Shown here piece after piece: positions 44,678 to 56,270 of a DNA stretch of 64,000 nucleotides. The stretch lies in the NCBI RefSeq assembly GCF_009753715.1, contig NZ_WQMS01000013.1:190796-254795 (forward strand), written 5' to 3'. Each line of letters starts with the position of its first letter. The stretch's first letter is position 1. Origin of the DNA: Sphingomonas horti. GTDB taxonomy: Bacteria > Pseudomonadota > Alphaproteobacteria > Sphingomonadales > Sphingomonadaceae. The notes under the pieces are model-generated. The model was not told the DNA's origin and did no database searches. It saw only the letters and a program-made list of their open reading frames with translations. A program made the position numbers and the translations under genes.

Positions 44678-46339
44678 ATGACAACGAAACGAACCGGCGG
44701 GCGCATTCTGGTCGACAACCTGGTGGCGCAGGGCTGCGACCGCATCTTCACCGTGCCGGGCGAAAGCTTCCTGGCGGTGCTCGACGCGCTGCACGACGTG
44801 CCGCGGATCGAAGTCGTCGTGTGCCGGCAGGAAGGCGGCGTCGGCTTCATGGCCTGCGCGGACGGAAAGCTGACCGGGCGGCCAGGCATTGCCTTCGTGA
44901 CGCGAGGCCCCGGCGCGACCAACGCGTCGATCGGCGTCCATGTCGCGATGCAGGATTCGCTGCCGATGATCCTGTTCGTCGGCGACGTCGCCCGCGGCGA
45001 CCGCGATCGCGAAGCGTTCCAGGAAGTCGATTTCGGCCAGATGTTCGGGCCGCTCGCGAAGAAGGTCCTCCGCATCGACCGGGCGGAACGGATTCCGGAA
45101 TATACCGCCCGCGCCTATGCGACGGCGATGTCGGGACGCCCGGGCCCGGTCGTTGTCGTGCTACCGGAAGACATGCTGCTCGACCAGGTCGAGGCGGTGG
45201 ATCGACCGCGAGTTGAACCTGCCGTGCCGAGTGACTGCCTGATTCCATCGTTCAAGGTTTCTGAGCTGCTCGCTCGAAGCAAACGCCCGATAGCGATCAT
45301 CGGGGGGGCGGATTGGGACGACGAAGCCGGAGAACTCTTTGCCAAGTGGGCGGAAGCAGCCGGCGTGCCGGTGGCTACAGCATTCCGCCGGCAGGACTCG
45401 ATCAAGAGCAGCAGCGCGAGCTTCGCCGGCAATCTTGGCTACGGTCCGAACCCGAAACTGGTCCAGCGAATAAAGGGCGCTGATCTTCTTCTTGTCATCG
45501 GCCCGCGCTTGGGAGAAGCCACCACGGACGGCTATACGCTGATCGAGCCAGATCACCCCGGCCAAACCCTACTCCACGTGCACCCGGATCCGGAGGAGTT
45601 GAACAGCGTCTTCCGCGCGGATCACGCGGTCTGCTCAGGCGCTCGCCACTTCGCCTTCACGCTTGGCGGAGCTGCTGAAGACTGGCCTGAGCAGGCCAAG
45701 CACCAAAGTGGCCCTGCGGCGCACGCGGAATGGCTTGACTGGTCCACGCCTAAACCCCGCGAAGGCGCGCGGCTCGATCTTGGCCAATGCGTGCTGGCGA
45801 TGCGGGAGGCGATGCCGGCGGACACGATCATCTGCAATGGCGCCGGCAATTTCTCGGGCTGGTGGCACCGCTACTGGCGCTACGAAGGCTATGGCACCCA
45901 GCTTGCGCCGACGGCGGGCGCGATGGGATTTGGCGTGCCGGCGGCGGTCGCGGCGGCGCTGCGGCGGCCGGAGCAGAAGGTCGTCGCGGTCGCGGGGGAC
46001 GGCGACTTCCTGATGAACGGGCAGGAGCTGGCGACCGCGGTCGCGCATGGCTGCGACATGCTGGTGATCGTCGTCGACAATGGCTGGTACGGCACGATCC
46101 GCATGCACCAGGAGCGCGAATATCCAGGCCGCGTCTCGGGCACCAGGCTGCACAATCCCGACTTCGCCGCTCTTGCCTGCGCGTTCGGCGGCTGGGCCGA
46201 GACGGTCGAGACCACGGACCAGTTCGCCCCTGCCCTCGCGCGCGCGCTGGAGCAGCCCGGCGTCAAATTGCTCCACCTGAAGACCGACGTCGAGCAGATC
46301 AGCCCGGCGCTCACCATCTCCCAGCTTCGCAGTCGGTAA
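44678..46339 (+). CDS. Thiamine diphosphate-dependent enzyme, acetolactate-synthase family
   Basis: A 553-residue protein with the three ThDP-enzyme domains. The N-terminal PYR domain has FTVPGESFLAVLDAL and the cofactor-activating Glu in VVCRQEGGVGFM; a central FAD/structural domain spans about 190-340; the C-terminal PP domain has GDGDFLMNGQELATAV ending in NGWYGTIRMHQE, the ThDP-Mg site. It may carboligate or decarboxylate 2-oxo acids; it is not obviously the biosynthetic IlvB and no small subunit adjoins. The central part (about 45215-45760) has visibly lower GC than the ends. Confidence 0.85.
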   Translation: MTTKRTGGRILVDNLVAQGCDRIFTVPGESFLAVLDALHDVPRIEVVVCRQEGGVGFMACADGKLTGRPGIAFVTRGPGATNASIGVHVAMQDSLPMILFVGDVARGDRDREAFQEVDFGQMFGPLAKKVLRIDRAERIPEYTARAYATAMSGRPGPVVVVLPEDMLLDQVEAVDRPRVEPAVPSDCLIPSFKVSELLARSKRPIAIIGGADWDDEAGELFAKWAEAAGVPVATAFRRQDSIKSSSASFAGNLGYGPNPKLVQRIKGADLLLVIGPRLGEATTDGYTLIEPDHPGQTLLHVHPDPEELNSVFRADHAVCSGARHFAFTLGGAAEDWPEQAKHQSGPAAHAEWLDWSTPKPREGARLDLGQCVLAMREAMPADTIICNGAGNFSGWWHRYWRYEGYGTQLAPTAGAMGFGVPAAVAAALRRPEQKVVAVAGDGDFLMNGQELATAVAHGCDMLVIVVDNGWYGTIRMHQEREYPGRVSGTRLHNPDFAALACAFGGWAETVETTDQFAPALARALEQPGVKLLHLKTDVEQISPALTISQLRSR

Positions 46340-46352
46340 GGGGAGCGAAACG

Positions 46353-46778
46353 ATGAAAACCCGGCTCCTGCTGCTTTGCGCGCTGGCCCTCGCTGCCTGT
46401 TCGAAGGGCGCGGACAACGGCAGTACCAACGAAGCGGCGGTGCCGGCGGCGCCCGACAAGGCCTTCGCCGCGCTGACGGGCGACGCCGCCGCCGGCGAGG
46501 CGGCGTTCGTGCAATGCCGCCTCTGCCACACGGTCGAGCCCGGCAAGAACCTGATCGGCCCCTCGCTGCACCAGGTCGTCGGGCGGAAAGCCGGGTCCCT
46601 GCCCGGCTTCACCTATTCGACGGCGATGAAGAACAGCGGCATCACCTGGACCGGCGAGCAGCTCTATCGCTTCCTCGCCGCGCCGGCGAAGACCGTGCCG
46701 GGCACACGCATGGCCTTTGCTGGCCTGAAGGACCCGCAACGGCGCGCCGACCTGATCGCCTATCTGGAGACCAAATAG
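46353..46778 (+). CDS. Monoheme class I cytochrome c lipoprotein
   Basis: A 141-residue protein with lipobox LALAAC (Cys16) and a linker, then a cytochrome c domain: heme site CRLCH (about residues 52-56), GPSLHQVVGRKAG, and the distal Met in PGTRMAFAGLKDPQRRADLIAYL. It resembles mitochondrial-type cytochrome c552 anchored to a membrane. It should carry single electrons in the periplasm. It is 13 bases after the ThDP-enzyme gene and one base before the amidohydrolase gene, so may be co-transcribed. Confidence 0.93.
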   Translation: MKTRLLLLCALALAACSKGADNGSTNEAAVPAAPDKAFAALTGDAAAGEAAFVQCRLCHTVEPGKNLIGPSLHQVVGRKAGSLPGFTYSTAMKNSGITWTGEQLYRFLAAPAKTVPGTRMAFAGLKDPQRRADLIAYLETK

Positions 46779-46779
46779 C

Positions 46780-48381
46780 ATGAGCATCCGCGTGACTCGC
46801 CTGGCCGCCGCGCTCGCGCTTCTCGGCGCCCTGTCGCCGCTTCGTGCCGCGAGCCGCGACCTCAACCCGGCGCCGGCGCGAACCGAAGGGCGGGGCCCGT
46901 TCACGAAGCTGGTGATCCGCGGCGTGACTTTGATCAACGGCACCGGCTCCCCGCCGATGGGGCCGGTCGACATCGTGATCGAAGGCAACCGGATCGCCGA
47001 TATCAAGATCGCCGGCACGCCGGGCCTGCCGCTCAAGGCCAATCGCGAGCCGCACGACGCGACCGAGGAGTTGGACGCGACCGGCATGTACGTCCTGCCC
47101 GGCTTCGTCGACATGCACGTCCATGGCGGCGACTCCGAAAAGGCGCCGAACCTGGAATATGCCTATAAACTGTGGCTGGCGCACGGCGTCACCACCGTGC
47201 GCGGCGTGCCGCTCGCTTCCGCTTCCGTGTCGGCGAGCGAGAAGGACCGCAGCGCCCGCAACGAGATCGCGGCGCCCCGCATCTGGAACTACCAGACGCT
47301 CGGCAGCGGCTGGGGCCGCGTCGACACGCCGGAGAAAGCGCGCGCCTGGGTGCGCTGGGCGGCGCAGCACAACATCGACGGCATCAAGTTCTTCAACACC
47401 GGCGACGAAACGCCCGAAATCGACGCCGCCGCGATCGACGAGGCGAAGAAGGCCGGCCTCGGCACGGTCGCGCATCTGTCGCAGACCGGCGTCGCCCAGC
47501 TGAACGCGGTTCAGGCCGGGCGCCTCGGCCTCGGCACCGTCACCCATTTCTACGGCCATTTCGAAAGCATGCTGAAGGACGGGCGTGTCCAGTCATTCCC
47601 GAGCAACTATAATTACCTGAACGAATATGACCGCTTCGGCCAGGTCGCGGCGATCGTCGACCAGAGCGTCGAGCCGGAAAGCCCGGAGTGGTGGGACTAT
47701 CTGGAGGAGCAGAAGAAGAACGGCGTCACCTTCGACCCGACCTTCACCATCTACCTCGCCTCGCGCGACCTGATGCGCGCGCGCAATGCGGACTGGCACC
47801 GCGAATACACGCTGCCGACGCTGTGGAATTACTATCAGGCCAGCCGAGACAATCACGGCTCCTATTTCTACGACTGGACGACCGCCGACGAAGTCCGCTG
47901 GCGCCGCTTCTATTCCAAATTCGAAGAGCTCATCGACGACTACCAGAAGATCGGCGGCCGCGTGACCACCGGCTCCGATTCCGGCTTCATCTACCAGCTC
48001 TACGGCTTTGGCTATATCCAGGAGCTGGAGCTGATGCAGGAAGCCGGCCTGACGCCGCTGGAGGTGATCCAGGCGGCGACGATCAACGGCGCGCGCACGC
48101 TGAACGAGCCCAAAGGCACGACTCCCCAATTCGGGATCGTCCGCCCGGGCATGCTCGCCGACCTGGTGATCGTGCCCGAAAACCCGCTCGCCAACTTCAA
48201 GGTGCTCTACGGCACCGGGCGGCTGCGGCTGAACCCGACCACGGGCGTGCAGGAACGCGCCGGCGGCGTGCGCTGGACGATCAAGGACGGCATCATCTAC
48301 GACGCCCCCGCCCTGCTCGCCGAAGTCCGCGCGATGGTCGCGAGGTCGAAAGCCGAGAATGGCGTGACAGTGGAGCCCTGA
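46780..48381 (+). CDS. Secreted amidohydrolase
   Basis: A 533-residue exported metal-dependent hydrolase. A signal peptide (MSIRVTRLAAALALLGALSPLRA) precedes an amidohydrolase barrel: metal ligands in VDMHVHGG (HxH), a His in GTVAHLSQ, VTHFYGH, and Asp in TTGSDSGF; a C-terminal RPGMLADLVIVPENPL segment is the composite beta-domain typical of imidazolonepropionase/dihydroorotase-like enzymes. Substrate unknown, but exported members often act on peptides or cyclic amides. Start at 46780 is one base after the cytochrome stop. Confidence 0.88.
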   Translation: MSIRVTRLAAALALLGALSPLRAASRDLNPAPARTEGRGPFTKLVIRGVTLINGTGSPPMGPVDIVIEGNRIADIKIAGTPGLPLKANREPHDATEELDATGMYVLPGFVDMHVHGGDSEKAPNLEYAYKLWLAHGVTTVRGVPLASASVSASEKDRSARNEIAAPRIWNYQTLGSGWGRVDTPEKARAWVRWAAQHNIDGIKFFNTGDETPEIDAAAIDEAKKAGLGTVAHLSQTGVAQLNAVQAGRLGLGTVTHFYGHFESMLKDGRVQSFPSNYNYLNEYDRFGQVAAIVDQSVEPESPEWWDYLEEQKKNGVTFDPTFTIYLASRDLMRARNADWHREYTLPTLWNYYQASRDNHGSYFYDWTTADEVRWRRFYSKFEELIDDYQKIGGRVTTGSDSGFIYQLYGFGYIQELELMQEAGLTPLEVIQAATINGARTLNEPKGTTPQFGIVRPGMLADLVIVPENPLANFKVLYGTGRLRLNPTTGVQERAGGVRWTIKDGIIYDAPALLAEVRAMVARSKAENGVTVEP

Positions 48382-48382
48382 A

Positions 48383-48410
48383 AACCCCCTCCCCTTCAAG
48401 GGAGGGGTTG
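48383..48410. terminator. Bidirectional hairpin between convergent genes
   Basis: A GC-rich stem of CCCTCCC with GGGAGGG, closed by a short loop, lies between the stops of the amidohydrolase and DUF885 genes and is flanked by AAAA on the left and TT on the right. It could terminate both, but the tails are short. Confidence 0.4.
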
Positions 48411-48415
48411 AGATA

Positions 48416-50236
48416 TCACGCCCTCCGCGCCGCGATATAGCGGTCGACCACGCCTTCCAGCACCGTCATCGGCACATTGCCGCCCAGCACCAGCGCGTCA
48501 TCGAAGCTCCTGAGATCGAAGCGCGGCCCCAGCGCCGCCTTGGCCTTGTCGCGGAGACGGTTGATGTAGCTGTGGCCGACCTTGTAGCCGCAGGCCTGGC
48601 CCGGCCAGCTGCAATAGCGGTCCACTTCGGCCGAGACTTCCTCGATCGATGAACCGTTGGTCGTCGCGAACCAGTCGATCGCCTGTTGGCGAGTCCAGCG
48701 TTTCGCGTGCAGGCCGCTGTCGACCACCAGCCGGCAGGCGCGGAACGACAGGCTCTGCAGATAGCCGAGGCGTTCGACCGGATTGTCCTTGTACACGCCG
48801 AGTTCGTCCGCCAGCTGCTCGGCATAGAGTGCCCAGCCTTCGGAATAGGCGTTGAACGCGAGGATCGAGCGGATCAGCGGCAGTTTGAACGTATATTCGC
48901 CCTGCCAGCCATGGCCCGGAATCGCCTCGTGATAGGCAAGATCGGGCAACGAATAACTGGTCCAGCGTTCGGTCGTGCCAAGGTTGATCCACAGCCGGCT
49001 CGGGATCTTGCCGTCAATGCTGCCGGGCCCGCCATAGGCGCCGGCGGCGCCCGGCTCCTCCGCCAGCGGCAGCCGCTTCACCTCGACATTGCCCCTGACC
49101 AGCGTGTTGAACGCCTGCGGCATCAGTGACCGGATGTGCGCGATCCGGTCCTCCAGCAGCTTGATGATCTGCGCCCTGCCCTCGTCATTGTTCGGGTAGG
49201 TGAAGCGCGGGTCCTTGCCCAGTGCCGTCATCCGCGCGCCGACGGTGCCCTGGCTGTAGCCCAGCCCCTTCAGGATCACGTCCATCTGCGCCTGCAGATC
49301 GCGGACCTGGTCGAGACCCATCTGATGGATTTCCTGCGGAGAGAGCGGCGTGGTCGTGCCCGCGCGCAGGGCCCAGGCATAATATTCGTCGCCCCGCGGC
49401 AGCTTCCAGACGCCGGCATCGCTGGTCGCCCTGGCGCGATGGAGCTGCATTTCAGCGACCTGCCGCTCCAGCGCGGGAGCGATCTTCGCCCGCGCGATGC
49501 TCGCCGCGCGAGTCGCATAGCCGCCCTTCATGGCCGCCGTGCGCTTCGCGAGCGAGGTGACGATGCCCCATTCCTCGACCTTGCCCGCGCGCGACACGTC
49601 CAGCGCCTTCAGCGCCTTGTCGAGGAGGAAGTCAGGCGCGATCACGCCCATGCCGCGCGCCGCCTTCAGCCGTTCGGTCTCCCCGTCCAGCTGGCCAGCA
49701 TAGGCTGCCATCCGCGCCAGATAGGCGTCGGCATCGGCCGCGCTCTCGATCAGGTGATCGCTGTCGAGCAGCTTCGGCGTATTGATATATGACCCGACAT
49801 TCTGGGCGACGACATAAGGCGTGTTCAACCAGCCGCCGACCGCGGCAATGCCGTACGGGAACGCATAGCCGTCGAGCGCAAGGCCGAACGCCGTCTGCAC
49901 AACCTCGACATTGGTGCGCATGGTCGGGCTCAGCGCGTCGAGATCGACTGGCTTAAGCTGGTCCAGCCCCGCGCGCAGATGGGCAACCAGCCGCTGCTTG
50001 CCGGCCTCCGACGTGTCGGTCAGCCGCGACTTCAGCGCCGCCCGCGCGCCTTTGTCGATGCCCAGCGACGTCGCCTGCTCGGGAAAGTCGCGCAGCATCT
50101 GCTCGGTGATGCCGTCTAGGATCCTGGACGCACCCGCATCCGCGGAGGAATCGGCGGCGAGCGCGCGGCCCGGCAGCAGCGCATAAGCGGAAACGGCGGC
50201 GCCGGCGGCAAGCAGGTCGCGACGGGCAAAGTCCAT
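48416..50236 (-). CDS. Exported DUF885-family metallopeptidase-like protein
   Basis: A 606-residue protein with a twin-arginine-like N-terminus (FARRDLLAAGAAVSAYALLPGRALA) and a DUF885 body. The segment DLAYHEAIPGHGWQGEY contains HEAIPGH, a zinc-peptidase-like HExxxxH signature of the family, and a downstream Glu is in FNAYSEGWALYAEQLADELG. The family is thought to cleave peptides or bind dipeptides; activity is rarely shown. The ATG at 50236 lies seven bases after AGGAGC, favouring it over the ATG two codons earlier. Confidence 0.85.
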   Translation of the reverse strand: MDFARRDLLAAGAAVSAYALLPGRALAADSSADAGASRILDGITEQMLRDFPEQATSLGIDKGARAALKSRLTDTSEAGKQRLVAHLRAGLDQLKPVDLDALSPTMRTNVEVVQTAFGLALDGYAFPYGIAAVGGWLNTPYVVAQNVGSYINTPKLLDSDHLIESAADADAYLARMAAYAGQLDGETERLKAARGMGVIAPDFLLDKALKALDVSRAGKVEEWGIVTSLAKRTAAMKGGYATRAASIARAKIAPALERQVAEMQLHRARATSDAGVWKLPRGDEYYAWALRAGTTTPLSPQEIHQMGLDQVRDLQAQMDVILKGLGYSQGTVGARMTALGKDPRFTYPNNDEGRAQIIKLLEDRIAHIRSLMPQAFNTLVRGNVEVKRLPLAEEPGAAGAYGGPGSIDGKIPSRLWINLGTTERWTSYSLPDLAYHEAIPGHGWQGEYTFKLPLIRSILAFNAYSEGWALYAEQLADELGVYKDNPVERLGYLQSLSFRACRLVVDSGLHAKRWTRQQAIDWFATTNGSSIEEVSAEVDRYCSWPGQACGYKVGHSYINRLRDKAKAALGPRFDLRSFDDALVLGGNVPMTVLEGVVDRYIAARRA

Positions 50237-50368
50237 GAACATGCTCCTGAAATCGATGCGCCTCGCTAACGGCTTTGAAACCGCCTTGCAAAGCGGTGCC
50301 GATGGGCGTCTGATGCGCGTCGACGGTCGCCAATCACCACAACCGGCTTTTTTCGGAAGGATTGGATC

Positions 50369-51433
50369 ATGGCCGATGTCGACGGCGACAAGCTTCATCA
50401 ATTGGTGCTCAAGATGCTGGGCGATCTGGGCGGCGCGTTCAGCGTGCCGACGGTGCGGATCGGCTGCCGGCTGGGATTGTTCGACTCGCTGCACCGGGAC
50501 GGCGCGGCGACGCCGGCCGAGCTGGCCGACCGGCTGGGCCTGGCCGAGCGTTACGTCCGCGAATGGGCGCTTGCCCAGGCGACGAATGGCTATTTGACCT
50601 ACGAGGCGGAGACCGGCCGCTTCAGTCTCAGCCCGGAACAGGCGATGATCTTCGCCATCCCCGACAGCCCCTTCTACATGCCCGGCGCGTTCGAGTGCGC
50701 GGCGGAGATGATCGCGGGCCAGCCCAAGGTCGAGCAGGCGTTCCGCACCGGCGAAGGCGTCGCCTGGGGCGACAGCTCGGCCTGCCTGTTCTGCGCGGTC
50801 GGCGCCTTCTTCCGCCCCGGCTATGTCAACAGCCTCATCCAGGCGTGGCTGCCGGCGCTCGACGGGATGGTCGAGCGGCTGGAGGCCGGCGCGGACGTCG
50901 CCGACGTGGGGTGCGGCGTCGGCTTCTCGACGCTGCTGATGGCGACGGCCTATCCGAACAGCCGCTTCACCGGTTACGACTTCCACGCCCCGTCGATCGA
51001 ACAGGCGAACGCCCACGCGGCCGCGCACGGCCTTTCCGGCCGGGTCCGCTTCGAGACCGCACCCGCCAAGGAAATCCCGAGCGGCGACTTCGACCTGATC
51101 ACGATGTTCGACTGCCTGCACGACATGGGCGATCCGCGCGGATGCGCGGCGCACATGCGCGCGATGCTGAAGCCCGACGGCGCCTGGATGCTGGTCGAGC
51201 CGATCGCCAGCGACCGCCCGGAGGAGAATATCAAAAGCCCGGTCAGCCGCCTCTTCTACAACGCCTCGACGATGATCTGCCTGCCGACGTCGCTGGCGCA
51301 GGAAGTGGGCGAGGGCCTGGGCGCACAGGCGGGCGAAGCAAAGCTGCGCGACGTGATCGCCGGCGCCGGCTTCACCCGCGTCCGCCGCGCGACCGAAGGG
51401 CCGTTCAACATGGTGCTGGAAGCCAGGCTGTAG
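50369..51433 (+). CDS. SAM-dependent methyltransferase with N-terminal winged helix
   Basis: A 354-residue class I methyltransferase of the type with an N-terminal winged-helix domain (LADRLGLAERYVREWALAQATNGYLTYE, about residues 50-78). SAM motif I is VADVGCGVGFSTLLMA (about 179-194), and later DLITMFDCLHDMGDP. It resembles the Rv2258c-like group, which methylates small molecules; substrate unknown. The start at 50369 follows GGAAGG. Confidence 0.85.
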   Translation: MADVDGDKLHQLVLKMLGDLGGAFSVPTVRIGCRLGLFDSLHRDGAATPAELADRLGLAERYVREWALAQATNGYLTYEAETGRFSLSPEQAMIFAIPDSPFYMPGAFECAAEMIAGQPKVEQAFRTGEGVAWGDSSACLFCAVGAFFRPGYVNSLIQAWLPALDGMVERLEAGADVADVGCGVGFSTLLMATAYPNSRFTGYDFHAPSIEQANAHAAAHGLSGRVRFETAPAKEIPSGDFDLITMFDCLHDMGDPRGCAAHMRAMLKPDGAWMLVEPIASDRPEENIKSPVSRLFYNASTMICLPTSLAQEVGEGLGAQAGEAKLRDVIAGAGFTRVRRATEGPFNMVLEARL

Positions 51434-51452
51434 CTCGCGCGTTCAGGAGGCC

Positions 51453-51910
51453 ATGCCCCGCGCGCAGAAGCTGAAGGTCTTTCGCACCCCGATCGGGTTC
51501 CATGACGCCTATGTCGCCGCGCCCAGCCAGAAGGCGGCGCTGGCCGCGTGGGGCAGCGACGCGAACCTGTTCGCCCGCGGCGTCGCCGAGCAGGTCACCA
51601 ACCCCGAGCTGACGGCGGAGCCGCTCGCCCGTCCGGGCCAGGTGATCCGCAAACTGCGCGGCACGGCCGAGGAGCAACTGTCGGCGCTTCCCCGCGGCAG
51701 CAAGGCTTCGAAGCGCGCGGCGAAGCCCAAGCCGCGGCCCAGCCGCGCGGCGCTCGACAAGGCCGAACAAGCGGCGGAGGCGCTGGAGGCGAAGCACCGC
51801 GGCGAGCGCGACGCCCTCGCCAAGCGCCAGTCCGCCGAACGCAGGAAGGCGGAGCAGCAGCTCGACCGCGCGCGCACAAGCTATGAGCGCGCGATCGAGC
51901 GCTGGCAGGG

Positions 51911-51914
<4 letters not shown>
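51453..51914 (+). CDS. Small basic coiled-coil protein of unknown function
   Basis: A 153-residue basic protein. The first 60 residues (LKVFRTPIGFHDAYVAAPSQKAALAAWGSDANLFARG) form a conserved-looking domain, and the C-terminus (about 100-150) is a charged helix rich in Ala, Glu, Arg and Lys that should coil. It has no signal peptide. Sphingomonad genomes carry similar hypothetical proteins. Its stop overlaps that of the convergent receptor gene by four bases. Function unknown. Confidence 0.75.
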
Positions 51915-54565
<2,651 letters not shown>

Positions 54566-54690
54566 AAATCCCCCACTCCACTGTTCCCGAAAACAGACTG
54601 TCCTGTTCCGGCACGGCTTGGAAGCGGGGACGCGTGATCGTGTCGCTATTCCGCACTATTGTTGTAGCGCGGCAACACTCCTGCTTTTGG

Positions 54691-54719
54691 TTGACAAGCG
54701 CCGCCGGCTCACTTAGCTG
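54691..54719 (+). promoter_or_regulatory. Probable promoter of rplU-rpmA
   Basis: TTGACA at 54691-54696 is followed, after 17 bases, by TAGCTG (54714-54719). The -35 is a consensus match; the -10 is weak. The site is about 63 bases upstream of the rplU ATG, consistent with a ribosomal protein promoter. Confidence 0.5.
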
Positions 54720-54781
54720 CGCCCTTCCCGTGCGGGGATTGTTCTCGCGCGGCGATCAGCTTTGATGGATTGATGAGGGCC

Positions 54782-55222
54782 ATGTTCGCAGTCGTGCGCA
54801 CGGGCGGCAAGCAGTATCGCGTTGCCGCGGGAGACAAGATCGTCGTCGAGAAGCTCGACGGTGAGGCCGGGTCGAAAGTGACCCTGGGCGACGTGCTGCT
54901 CGCGGGCGAAGGCGGCGAGCTGAAGCCGACGAACGGCCTGACCGTCGCGGCCGAGATCGTCGCGCAGGCGAAGGGCGAGAAGGTCATCATCTTCAAGAAG
55001 CGCCGCCGCCATAATTATCGCCGCAAGAACGGCCATCGCCAGCAGCACACGATCCTGAAGATCGTGGCCATCGGCGAGCAGAAGGAAGCCAAGGCGAAGG
55101 CGCCGAAGGCCGAGGCTCAGCCCGCCGCGGAAGCGGCTCCGGCCGCTGCCGCCGAGGCGAAGCCGGCCAAGAAGGCGCCGGCCAAGAAGGCCGCGAAGCC
55201 GGCCGCGGGCGACCAGGCCTGA
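54782..55222 (+). CDS. rplU: 50S ribosomal protein L21
   Basis: L21 binds 23S rRNA. The first about 100 residues are the conserved protein ([25 protein letters not shown], then the [14 protein letters not shown] segment). Unlike the usual ~103 residues it has about 43 extra C-terminal residues made almost only of Ala, Lys, Pro and Glu ([21 protein letters not shown]), a low-complexity basic tail common in sphingomonads. I start at 54782, where MFAVVRTGG is the canonical N-terminus; ATG at 54773 or TTG at 54770 is in frame upstream. Confidence 0.96.
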   Translation: MFAVVRTGGKQYRVAAGDKIVVEKLDGEAGSKVTLGDVLLAGEGGELKPTNGLTVAAEIVAQAKGEKVIIFKKRRRHNYRRKNGHRQQHTILKIVAIGEQKEAKAKAPKAEAQPAAEAAPAAAAEAKPAKKAPAKKAAKPAAGDQA

Positions 55223-55245
55223 AGCGCGCGTAAGGAGTATTCGAG

Positions 55246-55518
55246 ATGGCACATAAGAAAGCAGGCGGCTCCTCTCGCAACGGCCGCGACTCCGCGGGCC
55301 GCCGCCTCGGCGTGAAGAAGTTCGGCGGCGAGCAGGTGCTCGCCGGCAACATCATCGTGCGCCAGCGCGGGACCAAGGTTTACCCGGGCCGCAACGTCGG
55401 CCTTGGCAAGGATCACACCCTCTTTGCGACCGCAGAGGGCCGCGTGCGATTCCACGAGGGCAAGCTCGGCCGCAAATACTGCTCGGTCGACATGATTATG
55501 GCCGAAGCGGCCGAATAA
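55246..55518 (+). CDS. rpmA: 50S ribosomal protein L27
   Basis: L27 lies at the peptidyl transferase centre. The 90-residue protein has the conserved N-terminus [20 protein letters not shown] and the segment [19 protein letters not shown]. It follows rplU by 23 bases with a GGAG ribosome site (AAGGAGTATTCG), the invariant rplU-rpmA pair. Confidence 0.98.
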   Translation: MAHKKAGGSSRNGRDSAGRRLGVKKFGGEQVLAGNIIVRQRGTKVYPGRNVGLGKDHTLFATAEGRVRFHEGKLGRKYCSVDMIMAEAAE

Positions 55519-55580
55519 CGGGCGACCGTGAATACGGGTCGCCCTGGGGGCGACCCGAAAGCCTGCCGCGGCAGGCGATG

Positions 55581-55613
55581 AGGGAGACGGGTAGCCCCCA
55601 GTCTCCCTTTTCT
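55581..55613 (+). terminator. Intrinsic terminator after rpmA
   Basis: A perfect eight-base stem, AGGGAGAC (55581-55588) with GTCTCCCT (55601-55608), and a 12-base loop is followed by TTTTCT. Two other hairpins precede it (55536-55556 and 55561-55576), so the region 55536-55613 is a cluster of hairpins ending in a U-run. Confidence 0.7.
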
Positions 55614-55684
55614 ACATCTCCCTCATGCGGATGTCGCCTTGCCGTAACGTCGTTTCGGCAAGGCGGTGCGAAAGGAGAGCGGAG

Positions 55685-56239
55685 ATGTTCGTGCGTACTG
55701 ACAGGCTGTTGCTGAGGCCGGGCTGGATCGAGGACGCGCCGGAACTGACGCGCGCGGTCGGCGATCAGGCGATCGCCCGCAACACTGCGCGCATTCCCTG
55801 GCCCTACACGCTCGCCGATGCCGAAGCCTATCTGAGCCTCCCGCAGGACCCGCACGCGCCGAATTGCCTGGTGTTCGCCCGGACGTCCGGCAAGCCGCGG
55901 CTGGTCGGCGCGGTCGCGCTGAGCCCGGACGAGGACGGGCATGAGCTCGGCTATTGGTTCGCGCGCCCCTATTGGGGGCTGGGCTACGCCACCGAGGCGG
56001 CGAGCGCGCTGCTCCGCGCGGCACGGGAGTCGCTTCGGCTCCGGCACATCCATTCCGGCCATTTCGTCGACAATCCCGCCTCCGGCCGGGTGCTGCGCAA
56101 GCTCGGCCTGCGGCCGACGGGCCGCAGCGTCCGGCGCCATTCGGTCGCACGCGGCGGCGAGGTCGATTGCCTGCTCTATTCGGACGCGGTCGAGGCGCCG
56201 TGCGAGGAGCCGACCATGCGCTGCCTGGAGGCGGCGTAA
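55685..56239 (+). CDS. GNAT N-acetyltransferase, RimJ/RimL type
   Basis: A 184-residue acetyltransferase. It starts FVRTDRLLLRPGWIED, the common opening of RimJ/RimL-like enzymes, and its acetyl-CoA loop is YWGLGYATEAASALL (about residues 99-113), followed by the NPASGRVLRKLGL segment. It likely acetylates an N-terminus or small amine; target unknown. The ATG at 55685 lies after GAGCGGAG. It is convergent with the metallophosphoesterase gene. Confidence 0.88.
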   Translation: MFVRTDRLLLRPGWIEDAPELTRAVGDQAIARNTARIPWPYTLADAEAYLSLPQDPHAPNCLVFARTSGKPRLVGAVALSPDEDGHELGYWFARPYWGLGYATEAASALLRAARESLRLRHIHSGHFVDNPASGRVLRKLGLRPTGRSVRRHSVARGGEVDCLLYSDAVEAPCEEPTMRCLEAA

Positions 56240-56246
56240 GTCTGAA

Positions 56247-56270
56247 CCCTCTCCCCTTCGGGGGAGAGGG
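56247..56270. terminator. Hairpin with TTCG tetraloop between convergent genes
   Basis: CCCTCTCCCC (56247-56256) pairs perfectly with GGGGAGAGGG (56261-56270) around a TTCG loop. It abuts the stop of the metallophosphoesterase gene and is eight bases past the acetyltransferase stop. A very stable stem, but with no T-run, so termination is not certain. Confidence 0.55.

Noticed and set aside
54566-54690. Cobalamin riboswitch before the TonB-dependent receptor
   Set aside because: No B12-box or conserved four-way junction can be found in the short 5' leader.
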